Assembly (NCBI GenBank): GCA_026391795.1 | Contig: JAPLDI010000007.1 | Span: forward strand, 101,575 to 165,574 | DNA length: 64,000 nucleotides | From: Bacteroidota bacterium | GTDB lineage: Bacteria > Bacteroidota > Bacteroidia > Bacteroidales > FEN-979 | Direction: 5' to 3' | The notes under the pieces: generated by a model | What the model was told of the DNA's origin: nothing | Database searches by the model: none | The model's input: the letters and a program-made list of their open reading frames with translations, nothing else | Translations under genes and position numbers: made by a program | Shown: positions 1 to 8,088 of the stretch, one piece after another | Numbering within the stretch: position 1 is the first letter of the stretch | Layout of the letters: each line of letters starts with the position of its first letter

Positions 1-101
1 ATCAATGCCAGGAATATAGCGAGAAAGACAGATGCGGCCGTAAGCAGGGTCCTTCTCTTGTTTCTCCAGATATTGCGCCATGCAAGCCTGATATTGTTCA
101 T
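1..101 (-). CDS. FtsX/LolE-like ABC transporter permease, N-terminal fragment
   Basis: Only the first 33 codons lie in the window; the gene runs off the left edge. The translation opens MNNIRLAWRNIWRNKRRTLL and enters a hydrophobic segment, the usual start of FtsX/MacB/LolCE-type permeases (cytoplasmic R-N-x-x-R-N-x-x-R-T-x-L stretch, then the first membrane helix). The start codon comes one base after the stop of the LolA-like gene, so the two should be co-transcribed and probably translationally coupled. With the upstream LolA-like protein this suggests lipoprotein or lipid traffic across the envelope. The exact substrate cannot be told from this fragment. Confidence 0.7.
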   Translation of the reverse strand, partial: MNNIRLAWRNIWRNKRRTLLTAASVFLAIFLAL

Positions 102-102
102 C

Positions 103-852
103 TTACTTTATCTTTTTCATGTTCTGCTGGGAAAAGAAACTCTCGTCAACACCGGTATTGAATTTCATCTCGTCGATGTGCATCACGGTTTTCTGTCCTT
201 TCTTGTTTTGAGGGATCATTTCAAGCCGGGTCGGGATTTCACGATCGCCCATCTGCCGGATATCATAATTATTGGAAATATTGACAAGTTTGTTGTCCTC
301 GTCATAATATTCGACCATCCAGGTATCGTATCCGTTCACCGTGACCCACATGATCACCTTGCCCCAGACAACCGCAGCATCCGGCAAAGGGATGAGTTCG
401 ATCTTGTAGCACTCCATCTCCCTCACCTTCTCCCTGTTCAGCAGCTTATGGGTATAATCCACAACGATCGATGACTGCTTTACGAGGTCATCATTTGTAA
501 AATCGGATCCCATCCATGATTGCAGCATCATGGAAGGGGGGATCTTGATGGTTTTGTCGATGGAAGGCACCCAGTTCCACATTTCCGTCCTGATCTTTAA
601 AAAAACCTGTCCCTTGTCCTTTGCCGGTGCGGTGATCAGCACAAGGGAATAGTCCCTGCCTTTTGACCAGGTCTTCATGGTGATGGTGCGCGTCCAGTCG
701 GGACGTATCACCGTCATGGTCATGGTTCCCTGGCTCGACAGGCCCCGGGTCTTGTTATCCGCTTTCCGGATGATCTCCGTTGCGGTCAGCTCCTGGGCAT
801 TGGCTGCATTGAGTCCTGCTACCATCAGCAGGAAAAGGATCCGTGTTTTCAT
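103..852 (-). CDS. LolA-like outer membrane lipoprotein-sorting protein (COG2834 type)
   Basis: 249 residues with a clear signal peptide (residues 1-19, cleavage after A-N-A), so it acts in the periplasm. The body is rich in beta strands with the pattern of the COG2834 family: an early S-S-Q-G-T-M-T-M-T strand, a central block with W-x-W-V-P-S and K-I-P-P, and a later V-x-M-W-V strand. These proteins resemble LolA, a half-barrel that binds lipoprotein acyl chains or lipids. Its start overlaps the stop of the TetR gene by four bases and its stop is next to an FtsX-type permease, a grouping that recurs in bacteria. Probably controlled by the TetR protein. The lipid or protein cargo is not known. 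Confidence 0.75.
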   Translation of the reverse strand: MKTRILFLLMVAGLNAANAQELTATEIIRKADNKTRGLSSQGTMTMTVIRPDWTRTITMKTWSKGRDYSLVLITAPAKDKGQVFLKIRTEMWNWVPSIDKTIKIPPSMMLQSWMGSDFTNDDLVKQSSIVVDYTHKLLNREKVREMECYKIELIPLPDAAVVWGKVIMWVTVNGYDTWMVEYYDEDNKLVNISNNYDIRQMGDREIPTRLEMIPQNKKGQKTVMHIDEMKFNTGVDESFFSQQNMKKIK

Positions 853-1451
853 TTCTTTAACTTTTTGTCAGGGGATTTTGGATATAGACCAAGGATCCGC
901 TTTTTAATCAGGTTAAGCGGGTAATTTTCAGGATCGGCGATGTATTCATAGGTAACTCCGCTGATCAATGTGCTGAGGAAAGCAACCTCCAGCGCCGGAT
1001 TTTTATACTCCTGCTCCTTAAAATAGCGTTCCGCCATCTCCAGGGGTTGCTTCGAGGCAGTCCTGATCTCCTCTTCCAGGATCTTCATAACCGCAGGCTG
1101 GCTGAATATTGCCATGTACATTTTCCATACGGTCAGGTTTGATTTCAGATGGGTAAACAGCCGGCTGATATATCCGGAGAGGGTATCCCTGTTCACTGTG
1201 CCCGAATGATCAGGATCAAACAGGTCCATCATTTCTGCCATCACTTCATCGAAAATCGTCTTCAGCAATTCCTCCTTGCTGCTGAAATAATTATACATCA
1301 GCCCTTTTGACACCCCGGCGTGGCGGGCCAGGTCGCTGATCGAAACGGCATGGTATCCGGAAGCGGCAAAACATTCAATGGCAGCATCGAGGATCTTCCT
1401 GCGTGCACCCACCCGGATTTCTTCACACTGTTCACTTGTTTTCGGACACAT
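849..1451 (-). CDS. TetR/AcrR family transcriptional regulator
   Basis: 200 residues. The N-terminal helix-turn-helix (about residues 17-63) has the standard TetR features: I-L-D-A-A, C-F-A-x-x-G-Y, I-x-D-L-A, G-V-S-K-G-L-M-Y-N-Y-F and S-K-E-E-L-L. The C-terminal ligand-binding half is helical and ends in a basic tail. It is the first gene of a three-gene operon with the LolA-like protein and the FtsX permease, overlapping the former by four bases. A palindromic GGTCGGTC-type site lies 7 bases upstream of the start codon, which fits autorepression. The effector is unknown; fatty acids or membrane stress would fit the neighbours, but that is inference. Confidence 0.88.
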   Translation of the reverse strand: MCPKTSEQCEEIRVGARRKILDAAIECFAASGYHAVSISDLARHAGVSKGLMYNYFSSKEELLKTIFDEVMAEMMDLFDPDHSGTVNRDTLSGYISRLFTHLKSNLTVWKMYMAIFSQPAVMKILEEEIRTASKQPLEMAERYFKEQEYKNPALEVAFLSTLISGVTYEYIADPENYPLNLIKKRILGLYPKSPDKKLKK

Positions 1452-1457
1452 ACTTTA

Positions 1458-1475
1458 TGACTGAACGGTCGGTCA
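1458..1475. promoter_or_regulatory. Probable TetR operator
   Basis: An 18-base imperfect palindrome, TGACTGAACGGTCGGTCA, lies directly upstream of the TetR gene; 14 of 18 positions are symmetric. The core resembles the GACCGNNCGGTC-like operators of AcrR/FadR-type TetR repressors. Autoregulation is inferred from position and symmetry. Confidence 0.6.
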
Positions 1476-1535
1476 AAGATAAATTAAATCTCCAGACTAA
1501 AGAAGAAAAATACCAGTTTTTTTTTTGCCGGATGA

Positions 1536-1709
1536 TCAGGAACCGGGAAAAGGTACAGAGATCTCTTTCAGGACGGATTTGACTATCCTGACAACAGGGA
1601 TATTCACCTGTTGCGCTATACTTTCCAGAATGGATTCGATTTGCTCGCAGGGTGCATTTCCGATCCGTCTGACGGGAAACGTCTGACGCAGCTGAATCAA
1701 GGAGTTCAC
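1536..1709 (-). other. Possible small ORF or gene remnant (57 codons)
   Basis: The 328-base gap between the TetR gene and the isochorismatase gene contains an open frame on the minus strand, GTG start, with a protein-like composition (amphipathic I-E-S-I-L-E-S-I and V-K-S-V-L-K-E-I segments, charged residues well spread, little low complexity). No good Shine-Dalgarno sequence precedes it and no family was recognised. It may be the 3' end of a decayed gene. The rest of the gap shows only the TetR operator and a run of T. Confidence 0.2.
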
Positions 1710-1779
1710 GACCGGGTACCTGAATCAGTCCCGGTTGAAAAAGTTGTTCTCCTCAAATACCAGTAAGGCACATTGGTCA

Positions 1780-2388
1780 CTACTCTGCCGTTGCCGGCTT
1801 CACCGCATTTTCGAGCATGATCTTGACGGTATCGTAATTCAGTGCGGCAAAGATATCTTCAATCTGCCGGGTGTATTCGCTGTTGTGGCTCATCAGCGAA
1901 TTTTTCACAAAGAAGTTATTGTAGCCAAGGTCGCCGGCTTCGATGTAGGTGGCAAGGGCGCAACCAACCGCGCTCAGACCGGTGATGAAGACCGTATTGA
2001 CATTCCGGTCTTTTAGGATCTTGTCAAGACCGGTCTCTTTGAATCCGCTGCCATGCTGTTTTATTACCATGGGATCTTCCGGAAGGACCATCGTAGTCTT
2101 CGGGAAATTGAACCCTTCCGTTCCCTCTTTCGGGCCCCTCAACGGATCGGAATGATAGACCCTTACCACCGGGAATCCTTCCTGCCTGAAAAGGCCGATC
2201 ATGGCGTTGATCATGAAAAGGGCGTTTTCTTTCTCCTTGTCCTGTACCATTGGCAGGAATTCATTCTGGATATCGATCACGAGCAGTGCCGGGCGCATGC
2301 GTTTAGAACCGGGGTCTGCGCTTCCCTGTGCAAAGGTGCTGCCGGCAACTACCAGCAGGAATAATGCAAAAAGCAGTTGTTTTTTCAT
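1780..2388 (-). CDS. Secreted isochorismatase-family hydrolase
   Basis: 202 residues from the ATG at 2388, chosen because it begins MKKQLLFALF and gives a proper signal peptide (cleavage near A20-Q21); an upstream in-frame ATG at 2418 would add ten polar residues in front. The cysteine hydrolase fold of the isochorismatase/nicotinamidase family is clear. The catalytic triad is present: D39 in V-I-D-I-Q-N-E-F, K110 in V-I-K-Q-H-G-S-G-F, and C143 in the G-L-S-A-V-G-C-A-L motif. Most family members are cytoplasmic, so the export signal is unusual and suggests an amide or ester substrate in the periplasm. Substrate cannot be assigned. It stands alone, with about 195 bases to the next gene. Confidence 0.85.
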   Translation of the reverse strand: MKKQLLFALFLLVVAGSTFAQGSADPGSKRMRPALLVIDIQNEFLPMVQDKEKENALFMINAMIGLFRQEGFPVVRVYHSDPLRGPKEGTEGFNFPKTTMVLPEDPMVIKQHGSGFKETGLDKILKDRNVNTVFITGLSAVGCALATYIEAGDLGYNNFFVKNSLMSHNSEYTRQIEDIFAALNYDTVKIMLENAVKPATAE

Positions 2389-2612
2389 TTTTTCAGGTTT
2401 TGAAGAAAAGCAACTCAAATTTCCTCAAAGAATACGCAATTCGCAAATAATATCGGTAAGCTCATAGAAAAAATCGACGAACAATCACGGGTGGCAAACG
2501 GAGGTCCTGAACTTCCGTGGGTTTCAAGCGGGGATGTGATTACAAACAAACCCGGGAGGGTAATGAGTCTAGACCCCTGGGCTGCTCTTTCGCTAAGCGA
2601 AGCGGAAGCTCC

Positions 2613-4004
2613 TTAATGATAGGCAAAGAACAGGACCGGTGGAATTAAAAGCAGGCAGCCGAGGATCAGAAATACGATGGATAAAGGGAACATAAACCTG
2701 AGCCATTTGTCATAGGAGATTTTCCCGATGGCGAGGACACCCATGGTTACTCCACTGGTCGGAAAAATATTGGTAAACAACCCGTCGCCCAGCTGGTATG
2801 CAAGAACTGCCGTTTGACGGGTAATACCAATGAGATCGCTTAATGGCGACATCAGGGGCATTGTCAGGGCAGCCTGCCCCGATCCCGACGGCACAAAGAA
2901 ATTCATAAATCCCTGGAAAAAGAACATCATCTGGACTGAGATCGCCTTCGGAAAATGACCCATGGTTCCTGAAATTCCGTTCAGGATGGTATCAATAATT
3001 TTTCCATCGGTTGCGACAATAAGCATCCCGCGGGTCAGGCCAATCACAAATGCGGCTGTCATCATGTCACGAGCACCGTCAAGGAAAGCCCCTATGATTG
3101 TATTTGAGGGCAGGCGGAAAAACAGCGCTGCAAGAATGCCCATAGCGAGGAACAATCCTGAAATCTCATTGATGTACCAGTTCCAGACGTTCACCCCGAC
3201 GATGAGAAGGACCAGCGCTGCAAAAAAGATCATAAGCACAAGCTTTCTCTTCAGTGTAAAAACAAGATCTTCTGAGGAATGATAAGAAGAGAGGTCCCGT
3301 GAACGGTCTAACTCGTAAACCAGGCTCTTTTCCGGGTTCTTTTCAATTTTTCTTGCATACAGCATGACAAAGATGATGGCGGCAGTCATCAGGACAATCC
3401 AAACCATGATCCTGTATTCCCATCCGCTGAAAATTGGAATCTCTGCAATGCCCTGAGCGATCCCGATGGTAAACGGGTTGCTGAAAGCGCCCGCGAAACC
3501 TGTGGCTGCCCCGATAAAAGGGATTGCTACGCCGGTAAGGGAATCATACCCCATGGCCATGGCCAGTGGGATGGTGATCAGGATAAAAACCATCACCTCC
3601 TCACTCATGCCAAAGGAAGCCCCTGCCAGTGAAAAGAGGAACATGATGATGGGTATGACGAATATTTTTACGCGGGGATTTTTCCGTGTAGCCTCCAGGA
3701 TGCTCGATAATCCGGCATTGATCGCCCCGGTCTTGTTAAGGATCCCGAAAGCGCCACCGATTAGCAATACAAAAGCGATGATCTGTGATGCCGATATCAT
3801 CCCCTTGATCGGAGCCGTAAGCAGGGCCATCAGCCCTTGCGGCTGTTGTTCTGTCTGGTGGTATGTCCCGGGAACAACAACCTGGCGTCCGTGATAGTCG
3901 TGGCGATCAAACTGCCCTGCCGGAATGATCCATGTCAGGATAAGAAAAAGTAAAAGAATGAGGGAGACAATGATCAACGTGTGCGGGATCTTTTTCTTTT
4001 CCAT
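2613..4004 (-). CDS. YfcC/DcuC-family membrane transporter
   Basis: 463 residues with about a dozen hydrophobic segments, beginning with a short basic N-terminus (MEKKKIPHT) and a first helix ending W-I-I-P-A-G-Q-F, typical of the YfcC branch of the C4-dicarboxylate carrier (DcuC/ArsB-like) superfamily. Other family marks are F-G-M-S-E-E near residue 130, the G-A-A-T-G-F-A-G-A-F-S-N-P-F-T block near 170-185, and V-P-S-G-S-G-Q-A-A near residue 375. Family members are proposed to move dicarboxylates, basic amino acids or peptides with ions. Given the cyanophycin/beta-aspartyl peptide locus that starts 1.5 kb away, amino acid or dipeptide transport is plausible, but this is inference only. Confidence 0.85.
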   Translation of the reverse strand: MEKKKIPHTLIIVSLILLLFLILTWIIPAGQFDRHDYHGRQVVVPGTYHQTEQQPQGLMALLTAPIKGMISASQIIAFVLLIGGAFGILNKTGAINAGLSSILEATRKNPRVKIFVIPIIMFLFSLAGASFGMSEEVMVFILITIPLAMAMGYDSLTGVAIPFIGAATGFAGAFSNPFTIGIAQGIAEIPIFSGWEYRIMVWIVLMTAAIIFVMLYARKIEKNPEKSLVYELDRSRDLSSYHSSEDLVFTLKRKLVLMIFFAALVLLIVGVNVWNWYINEISGLFLAMGILAALFFRLPSNTIIGAFLDGARDMMTAAFVIGLTRGMLIVATDGKIIDTILNGISGTMGHFPKAISVQMMFFFQGFMNFFVPSGSGQAALTMPLMSPLSDLIGITRQTAVLAYQLGDGLFTNIFPTSGVTMGVLAIGKISYDKWLRFMFPLSIVFLILGCLLLIPPVLFFAYH

Positions 4005-4253
4005 TGAAAAACTTCTTAAGGGTGTGAAGCGAGAATCTGCAAATATATTTTTATTTTTCTTTTTGTCACTTTTTTGCCGCTAAATTTTCAATAATCCTTT
4101 GTTTCGGCGCTGAAAACAAAAAAGAAACCTGGCTCAGCGGAATTCCCTGAATGGACAGGACCCCGGCATTACAAATTCTCAGCAAACAGTTATCTTTAAA
4201 GCTTTCGTAAAAAATTTTACCCAATACGTGATAACAAAAGCAGAATTTATTAA

Positions 4254-4261
4254 TATCTTTG
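4254..4261 (+). promoter_or_regulatory. Putative -7 promoter element (TATCTTTG)
   Basis: An exact match to the Bacteroidota -7 element TAnnTTTG, 34 bases upstream of the start codon of the T9SS cargo gene, in an AT-rich stretch. No clear TTG -33 element is seen at the usual distance. The rest of the 291-base gap shows nothing else recognisable. Confidence 0.4.
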
Positions 4262-4295
4262 AATTATCAGAAGTCAAACCTAAAACTTAAACCCT

Positions 4296-5396
4296 ATGAA
4301 AAGAACTTTACTATTTCTTGCAGTAACCTTGCTTTGCATTACTGAAAGTTACTCCCAGGCTACTTTTAATACGGGGGCTCTGGAGGTCGGAGTAAGCCAG
4401 TATGGCAGGTTCCGGCTTTCCACAACAGACGGCACCTTGCATCTGCAACGTGCTTCAATCCTTGTCGGAACTTCATCGACAGAGGTATTTGACTACACAA
4501 ATGATGCAAACGAACTTGACCCAACGGTATTGGTCACCAGCCCTACCTTGAGTGATTTTGAGATTTACGGTTCCGTTGACAACTCATATTCCTCCCTGCC
4601 ACCGAATGTAGTTGTAAAGTACAATGCTTACGGGTGGACTTCCGGGAGTTATACCGTCGTCAAATTCAATGTCACGAATAATGAATCGAGTGCCATAACG
4701 GCTTCCATAGGATTGGATATTATTCCTGAAATAAATGAGACGTATGGATTCGATACCGTTACGTACAACAGTGGTGCAGGTGTTATCCGGTTTCACAGAG
4801 GTGCAGTGGAAAACATGGGGATGAAACTCCTTTCCGCATCCTTTTCTTCCCTCTATTCATTCGAATGGTTTACAGATTATTCTATAGACTCCAATTACTG
4901 GAACTGGATGAATTTTGGATCCCTGCAGCCCGTTTATATTTCGCCCACTGCAGACGGACCTGTTACAATTACTTCGCAGGCTCCGGTCGTTATAGCTCCG
5001 GGGGAATCCTTTAATGTGTATTATGCAATGGCACTTGGAGCTGATGAGCAGACAATGTTATCCAACATCTCGGAAGCAGAATTAAAATATCAGTCGGTGA
5101 TTGCCTCTGTTTCAAACCTTGTCCCTCCAGCTGCTGAATTCAGCCTCGGGCAGAATTATCCAAATCCGTTCAAGAATTCAACTTCAATCCGCTATACGTT
5201 ACCCGGTGATGGGTTTGTAAGCCTGAAGATCTATAATGTTATCGGGAATGAAGTGGCTACTCTTGTAAGTTCAAACCAAACACGAGGTTCACACATGGTT
5301 CAGTATGGTGTACAAGATCTGCCAACCGGGGTTTATTATTACACGCTCAGGTATAATGACGAGGTCAGGTCGAGTAAGATGTTCGTGAATAAATAA
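4296..5396 (+). CDS. Secreted protein with type IX secretion (type A) sorting domain
   Basis: 366 residues: signal peptide 1-20 (ends Y-S-Q), a beta-rich central region of about 250 residues with no recognised catalytic motif, and a C-terminal T9SS type A sorting domain. That domain starts near residue 280 with F-S-L-G-Q-N-Y-P-N-P-F, then S-I-R-Y-T-L, V-S-L-K-I-Y-N-V-I-G, L-P-T-G-V-Y-Y-Y-T-L and a basic end at S-S-K-M-F-V-N-K. The protein should therefore cross the outer membrane by T9SS and be released or anchored at the surface. Its own activity is unknown. It is monocistronic, with its own promoter-like element and a strong terminator after it. Confidence 0.82.
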   Translation: MKRTLLFLAVTLLCITESYSQATFNTGALEVGVSQYGRFRLSTTDGTLHLQRASILVGTSSTEVFDYTNDANELDPTVLVTSPTLSDFEIYGSVDNSYSSLPPNVVVKYNAYGWTSGSYTVVKFNVTNNESSAITASIGLDIIPEINETYGFDTVTYNSGAGVIRFHRGAVENMGMKLLSASFSSLYSFEWFTDYSIDSNYWNWMNFGSLQPVYISPTADGPVTITSQAPVVIAPGESFNVYYAMALGADEQTMLSNISEAELKYQSVIASVSNLVPPAAEFSLGQNYPNPFKNSTSIRYTLPGDGFVSLKIYNVIGNEVATLVSSNQTRGSHMVQYGVQDLPTGVYYYTLRYNDEVRSSKMFVNK

Positions 5397-5445
5397 TCAC
5401 GTTGATCGTTTCAGGGTGGATTTACACACCTGATGTTTGACACAC

Positions 5446-5494
5446 AAAAACCGGGAAGAAGATGAACGGACGTTTATCTTCTTCCCGGTTTTTT
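5446..5494. terminator. Bidirectional intrinsic terminator
   Basis: A perfect 18-base-pair inverted repeat (arms 5446-5463 and 5476-5493, 12-base loop) with an A run on the left side and a T run on the right. It sits between two convergent genes, so it can end transcription from both. Confidence 0.92.
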
Positions 5495-5502
5495 AGCATT
5501 GT

Positions 5503-6705
5503 CTACAGTTTGATCTGGGCAATCGTCATGGCATGCGGACTAACCCCTGTCAGCCAGTCTTCCTGGTTGGATCCGTCCAGGTTGGCCCTGATAATCTTCC
5601 CGTCGGGACCAGAGTTTGAGATCTTAAATCCCCAGAAAAGCTTGTTATTCTGAAGGTCAATGGTTACCCCCCAGGTGGCTTTTGTTCCGTAATCACCGAT
5701 CTTGACCACGTTTGTACCGTCGATGTTGCACATATAGATGCCATTTTCAGTAGCTACTGTGCCTGCAGCTGCATAGAGGGCCATGTAAGTTTTCCCGTTC
5801 CTGAAATCCATCTCGATTGCGGTGCCGTCGATGCCCGGAATAATTTCTGTAAGTCCTGACCCATCCATGTTCACAGACCAGTATCCCCCGCTGTAATCCG
5901 TTTTATCATTGACCAGGTATATTTTGTTCGATGCCGGGTCGTATTGCATATCAATCGGATACTCGGGCGGACTTCCGTTTGTGTTAATAAAGACTTCGGG
6001 ATTACTGCCATCGAGGTTGGCCCGGTAGATCCCTCCCGTCCGGCCCCAGTAAATCTTATCGGCGAGAACGAAAATGGCTTCGGCATCTCCTACGATCTCC
6101 TGACCGGGAACATTGGCATCAAGAATTTTCTGTGGATTCTTGCCGTCGGCATCGAACCGGTAGATAGCCTTGACGGAATAGTCGCTTATATAGACTTTCC
6201 TGTGGGCTGTATCAACTGCAATTCCGTATGGTCTTTCCATGTCGGTAGCAACAAAATCCTGAATGAGTGGCGCAGCCGTATCGATAACGACCATGTGGCC
6301 ATTTCCAAACGTTGCACCCCGGGTAGTAAAGTAAAATACATTGGTCAGGCCGGCAAGCGGATCTTTGACATTCACAACCATGGTTTTATTGATTGTGTTG
6401 TAATATACCTGATTTTGCGGTGTACAGGTCAGCTTGACACTGTACAGCCCGGGTTTCGAATAACTGGTCACAGGGTTGGCTTCCGTTGAGGTCTGGCCGT
6501 TTCCGAAATCCCAGGAATAACCTACAGCATTCAGCGACAGGTTAGTGAAGGTGACTTCACAGGGTGCGTATCCCTCGTTGTTGGCAACATAACTGAAATC
6601 GGCCACGGTACTTGCAGGAGGAGTCCCCATATCCTTTTTTTTGCATCCGGCTGCCAGTGACAGGACGATCAGGATCAAGATGAGATATAACAGGTTTCTT
6701 TTCAT
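5503..6705 (-). CDS. Surface lipoprotein with PKD domain and YWTD-like beta-propeller
   Basis: 400 residues. A lipoprotein signal ends in L-A-A-G-C with the lipidated cysteine at 21, followed by K-K-K-D. Residues about 35-110 form a PKD domain (V-T-F-T-N-L-S, Y-S-W-D-F-G-N-G, Y-S-V-K-L-T-C). The rest is a six-bladed propeller of the LDL-receptor YWTD type, seen as repeats such as I-Y-W-G-R-T-G-G-I-Y-R-A-N-L-D-G-S-N and L-F-W-G-F then R-A-N-L-D-G-S-N. It is the last gene of the cyanophycinase-SusC-SusD operon, 30 bases after susD, the place where SusE/F-type surface binding proteins are found. A ligand-binding role at the cell surface is inferred; no enzymatic residues are seen. Confidence 0.8.
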   Translation of the reverse strand: MKRNLLYLILILIVLSLAAGCKKKDMGTPPASTVADFSYVANNEGYAPCEVTFTNLSLNAVGYSWDFGNGQTSTEANPVTSYSKPGLYSVKLTCTPQNQVYYNTINKTMVVNVKDPLAGLTNVFYFTTRGATFGNGHMVVIDTAAPLIQDFVATDMERPYGIAVDTAHRKVYISDYSVKAIYRFDADGKNPQKILDANVPGQEIVGDAEAIFVLADKIYWGRTGGIYRANLDGSNPEVFINTNGSPPEYPIDMQYDPASNKIYLVNDKTDYSGGYWSVNMDGSGLTEIIPGIDGTAIEMDFRNGKTYMALYAAAGTVATENGIYMCNIDGTNVVKIGDYGTKATWGVTIDLQNNKLFWGFKISNSGPDGKIIRANLDGSNQEDWLTGVSPHAMTIAQIKL

Positions 6706-6735
6706 AGGTTTCTCTTTTATCAGATTGAAAAATGA

Positions 6736-8070
6736 TCAATAACCAGGATTCTGTGTCATCAGCGTATTGGTTTGTAACTCGCTGAGCGGGATCGGGAAGA
6801 GCGTATGGTTCTGATCGATCCCCAGGAGGATGGTTGCTCTTTTTGTCCTGACAAGGTCAGACCACCGTTGGCTTTCAAAAGCAAATTCGTGTCTGCGTTC
6901 ATTCTCAATGACCAGCTTCAGTTCGGTGTAATCAGTGGATGTGGTGGGGGGCAGACCAGCCCTGGCCCTGAGGATGTTCACATCATTTCTGATATCCTCC
7001 AGGGCTCCGTTCGAATAGGCACGTGCCTCAGCGCGGATCAGGTACATTTCGGCCAGGCGAAGAACATAAATCCGGTCAGTTCCTGCAGTGACGTCTTTGT
7101 ATTTGTAGCCAAACGGCAGGTTTGTTGAATCGAAAGTGATGGAAGTTTCAAACCGGACCGTATCTGTAAGATGGAAACTCTGTACGAAGTCGGAAGGCGG
7201 GGATACCTCATACCGCCCCAGAAGGCTCCTGGGATAGAAATACTGGGCCAGAAGTGTGCGGTTCTGTGCATCAGATACGATTTCAAAAACAGACTCGGTG
7301 GTATTCCCGTTGAACAGTCCGGGATAATCCGGTGAAAGCGAATAGCCTCCTTCATTGATCACCTTGCCGGCCTTTTCAATGGCGAGGGTGGCAATGGATG
7401 GATCGCCGGTTTGCTGGAATTGGGTAAGGTAAACCCTCGCCAGTAATGCCGTTGCACTGAAAGAGGTGGCCCACCCCAATGCCCTTGTCGACGGCAGCAG
7501 CTCTTCTGCTTTCAACAGGTCAGAAATGATCTGCTGATAGACCTGGGGTACCGTGTTACGGGCCTGGTTGATGGTGCTGAGGTCAAGCGTAGGCTGGGTC
7601 TTGATCGGAACCCCTCCGAAAAAACAGACAAGGTTGAAATGACATAATGCCCTCATAAAAAGACCATCCCCGGTATACATGTTCTTGTCTGCCGTACTCA
7701 TATCAATATCGGGAATCTTTGCGAGAACATTGTTGACGCGGTTGATACAATCGTAGTTGGCCGTCCAAATCCCGTCGATGATGCCATTATCGGCAGCAAT
7801 ATTATTATCGGCGATCTGTGAATAATCCTGCGTCGTCCCGGTCCAAACAAGATTGTCGGCAGCAAGATCCTCCACGATGACCTGGTAGCGTCCGTAGATA
7901 CCCGTTGAGTGCAATGCACTGTAGGATCCTGTAATGGCGTTTTCCACACCTGCTTTGTCCTTGATAGCCTCTTCCAGAGAGATGGAGTCTGTAGGCTGAA
8001 CATCCAGCAACTTGTTACAGGAAACTGATGTAAGGCCGATCAGGATCAGTATAATTGATAATTTTTTCAT
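6736..8070 (-). CDS. SusD/RagB-family nutrient-binding outer membrane lipoprotein
   Basis: 444 residues, lipoprotein signal with S-V-S-C (cysteine 18), then N-K-L-L-D-V-Q-P, the classic mature start of SusD proteins. The TPR-like helical core includes L-F-M-R-A-L-C-H-F-N-L-V and the C-terminal part has L-R-L-A-E-M-Y-L-I-R-A-E-A and E-N-E-R-R-H-E-F-A-F-E-S-Q-R-W, both family hallmarks. It is the lid and binding partner of the SusC channel encoded 18 bases upstream. The linked cyanophycinase points to a peptide-like ligand (as in RagB) rather than a glycan. It is at the short end of the family range. Confidence 0.95.
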   Translation of the reverse strand: MKKLSIILILIGLTSVSCNKLLDVQPTDSISLEEAIKDKAGVENAITGSYSALHSTGIYGRYQVIVEDLAADNLVWTGTTQDYSQIADNNIAADNGIIDGIWTANYDCINRVNNVLAKIPDIDMSTADKNMYTGDGLFMRALCHFNLVCFFGGVPIKTQPTLDLSTINQARNTVPQVYQQIISDLLKAEELLPSTRALGWATSFSATALLARVYLTQFQQTGDPSIATLAIEKAGKVINEGGYSLSPDYPGLFNGNTTESVFEIVSDAQNRTLLAQYFYPRSLLGRYEVSPPSDFVQSFHLTDTVRFETSITFDSTNLPFGYKYKDVTAGTDRIYVLRLAEMYLIRAEARAYSNGALEDIRNDVNILRARAGLPPTTSTDYTELKLVIENERRHEFAFESQRWSDLVRTKRATILLGIDQNHTLFPIPLSELQTNTLMTQNPGY

Positions 8071-8088
8071 CTTTTTCAGGATTAAAGG

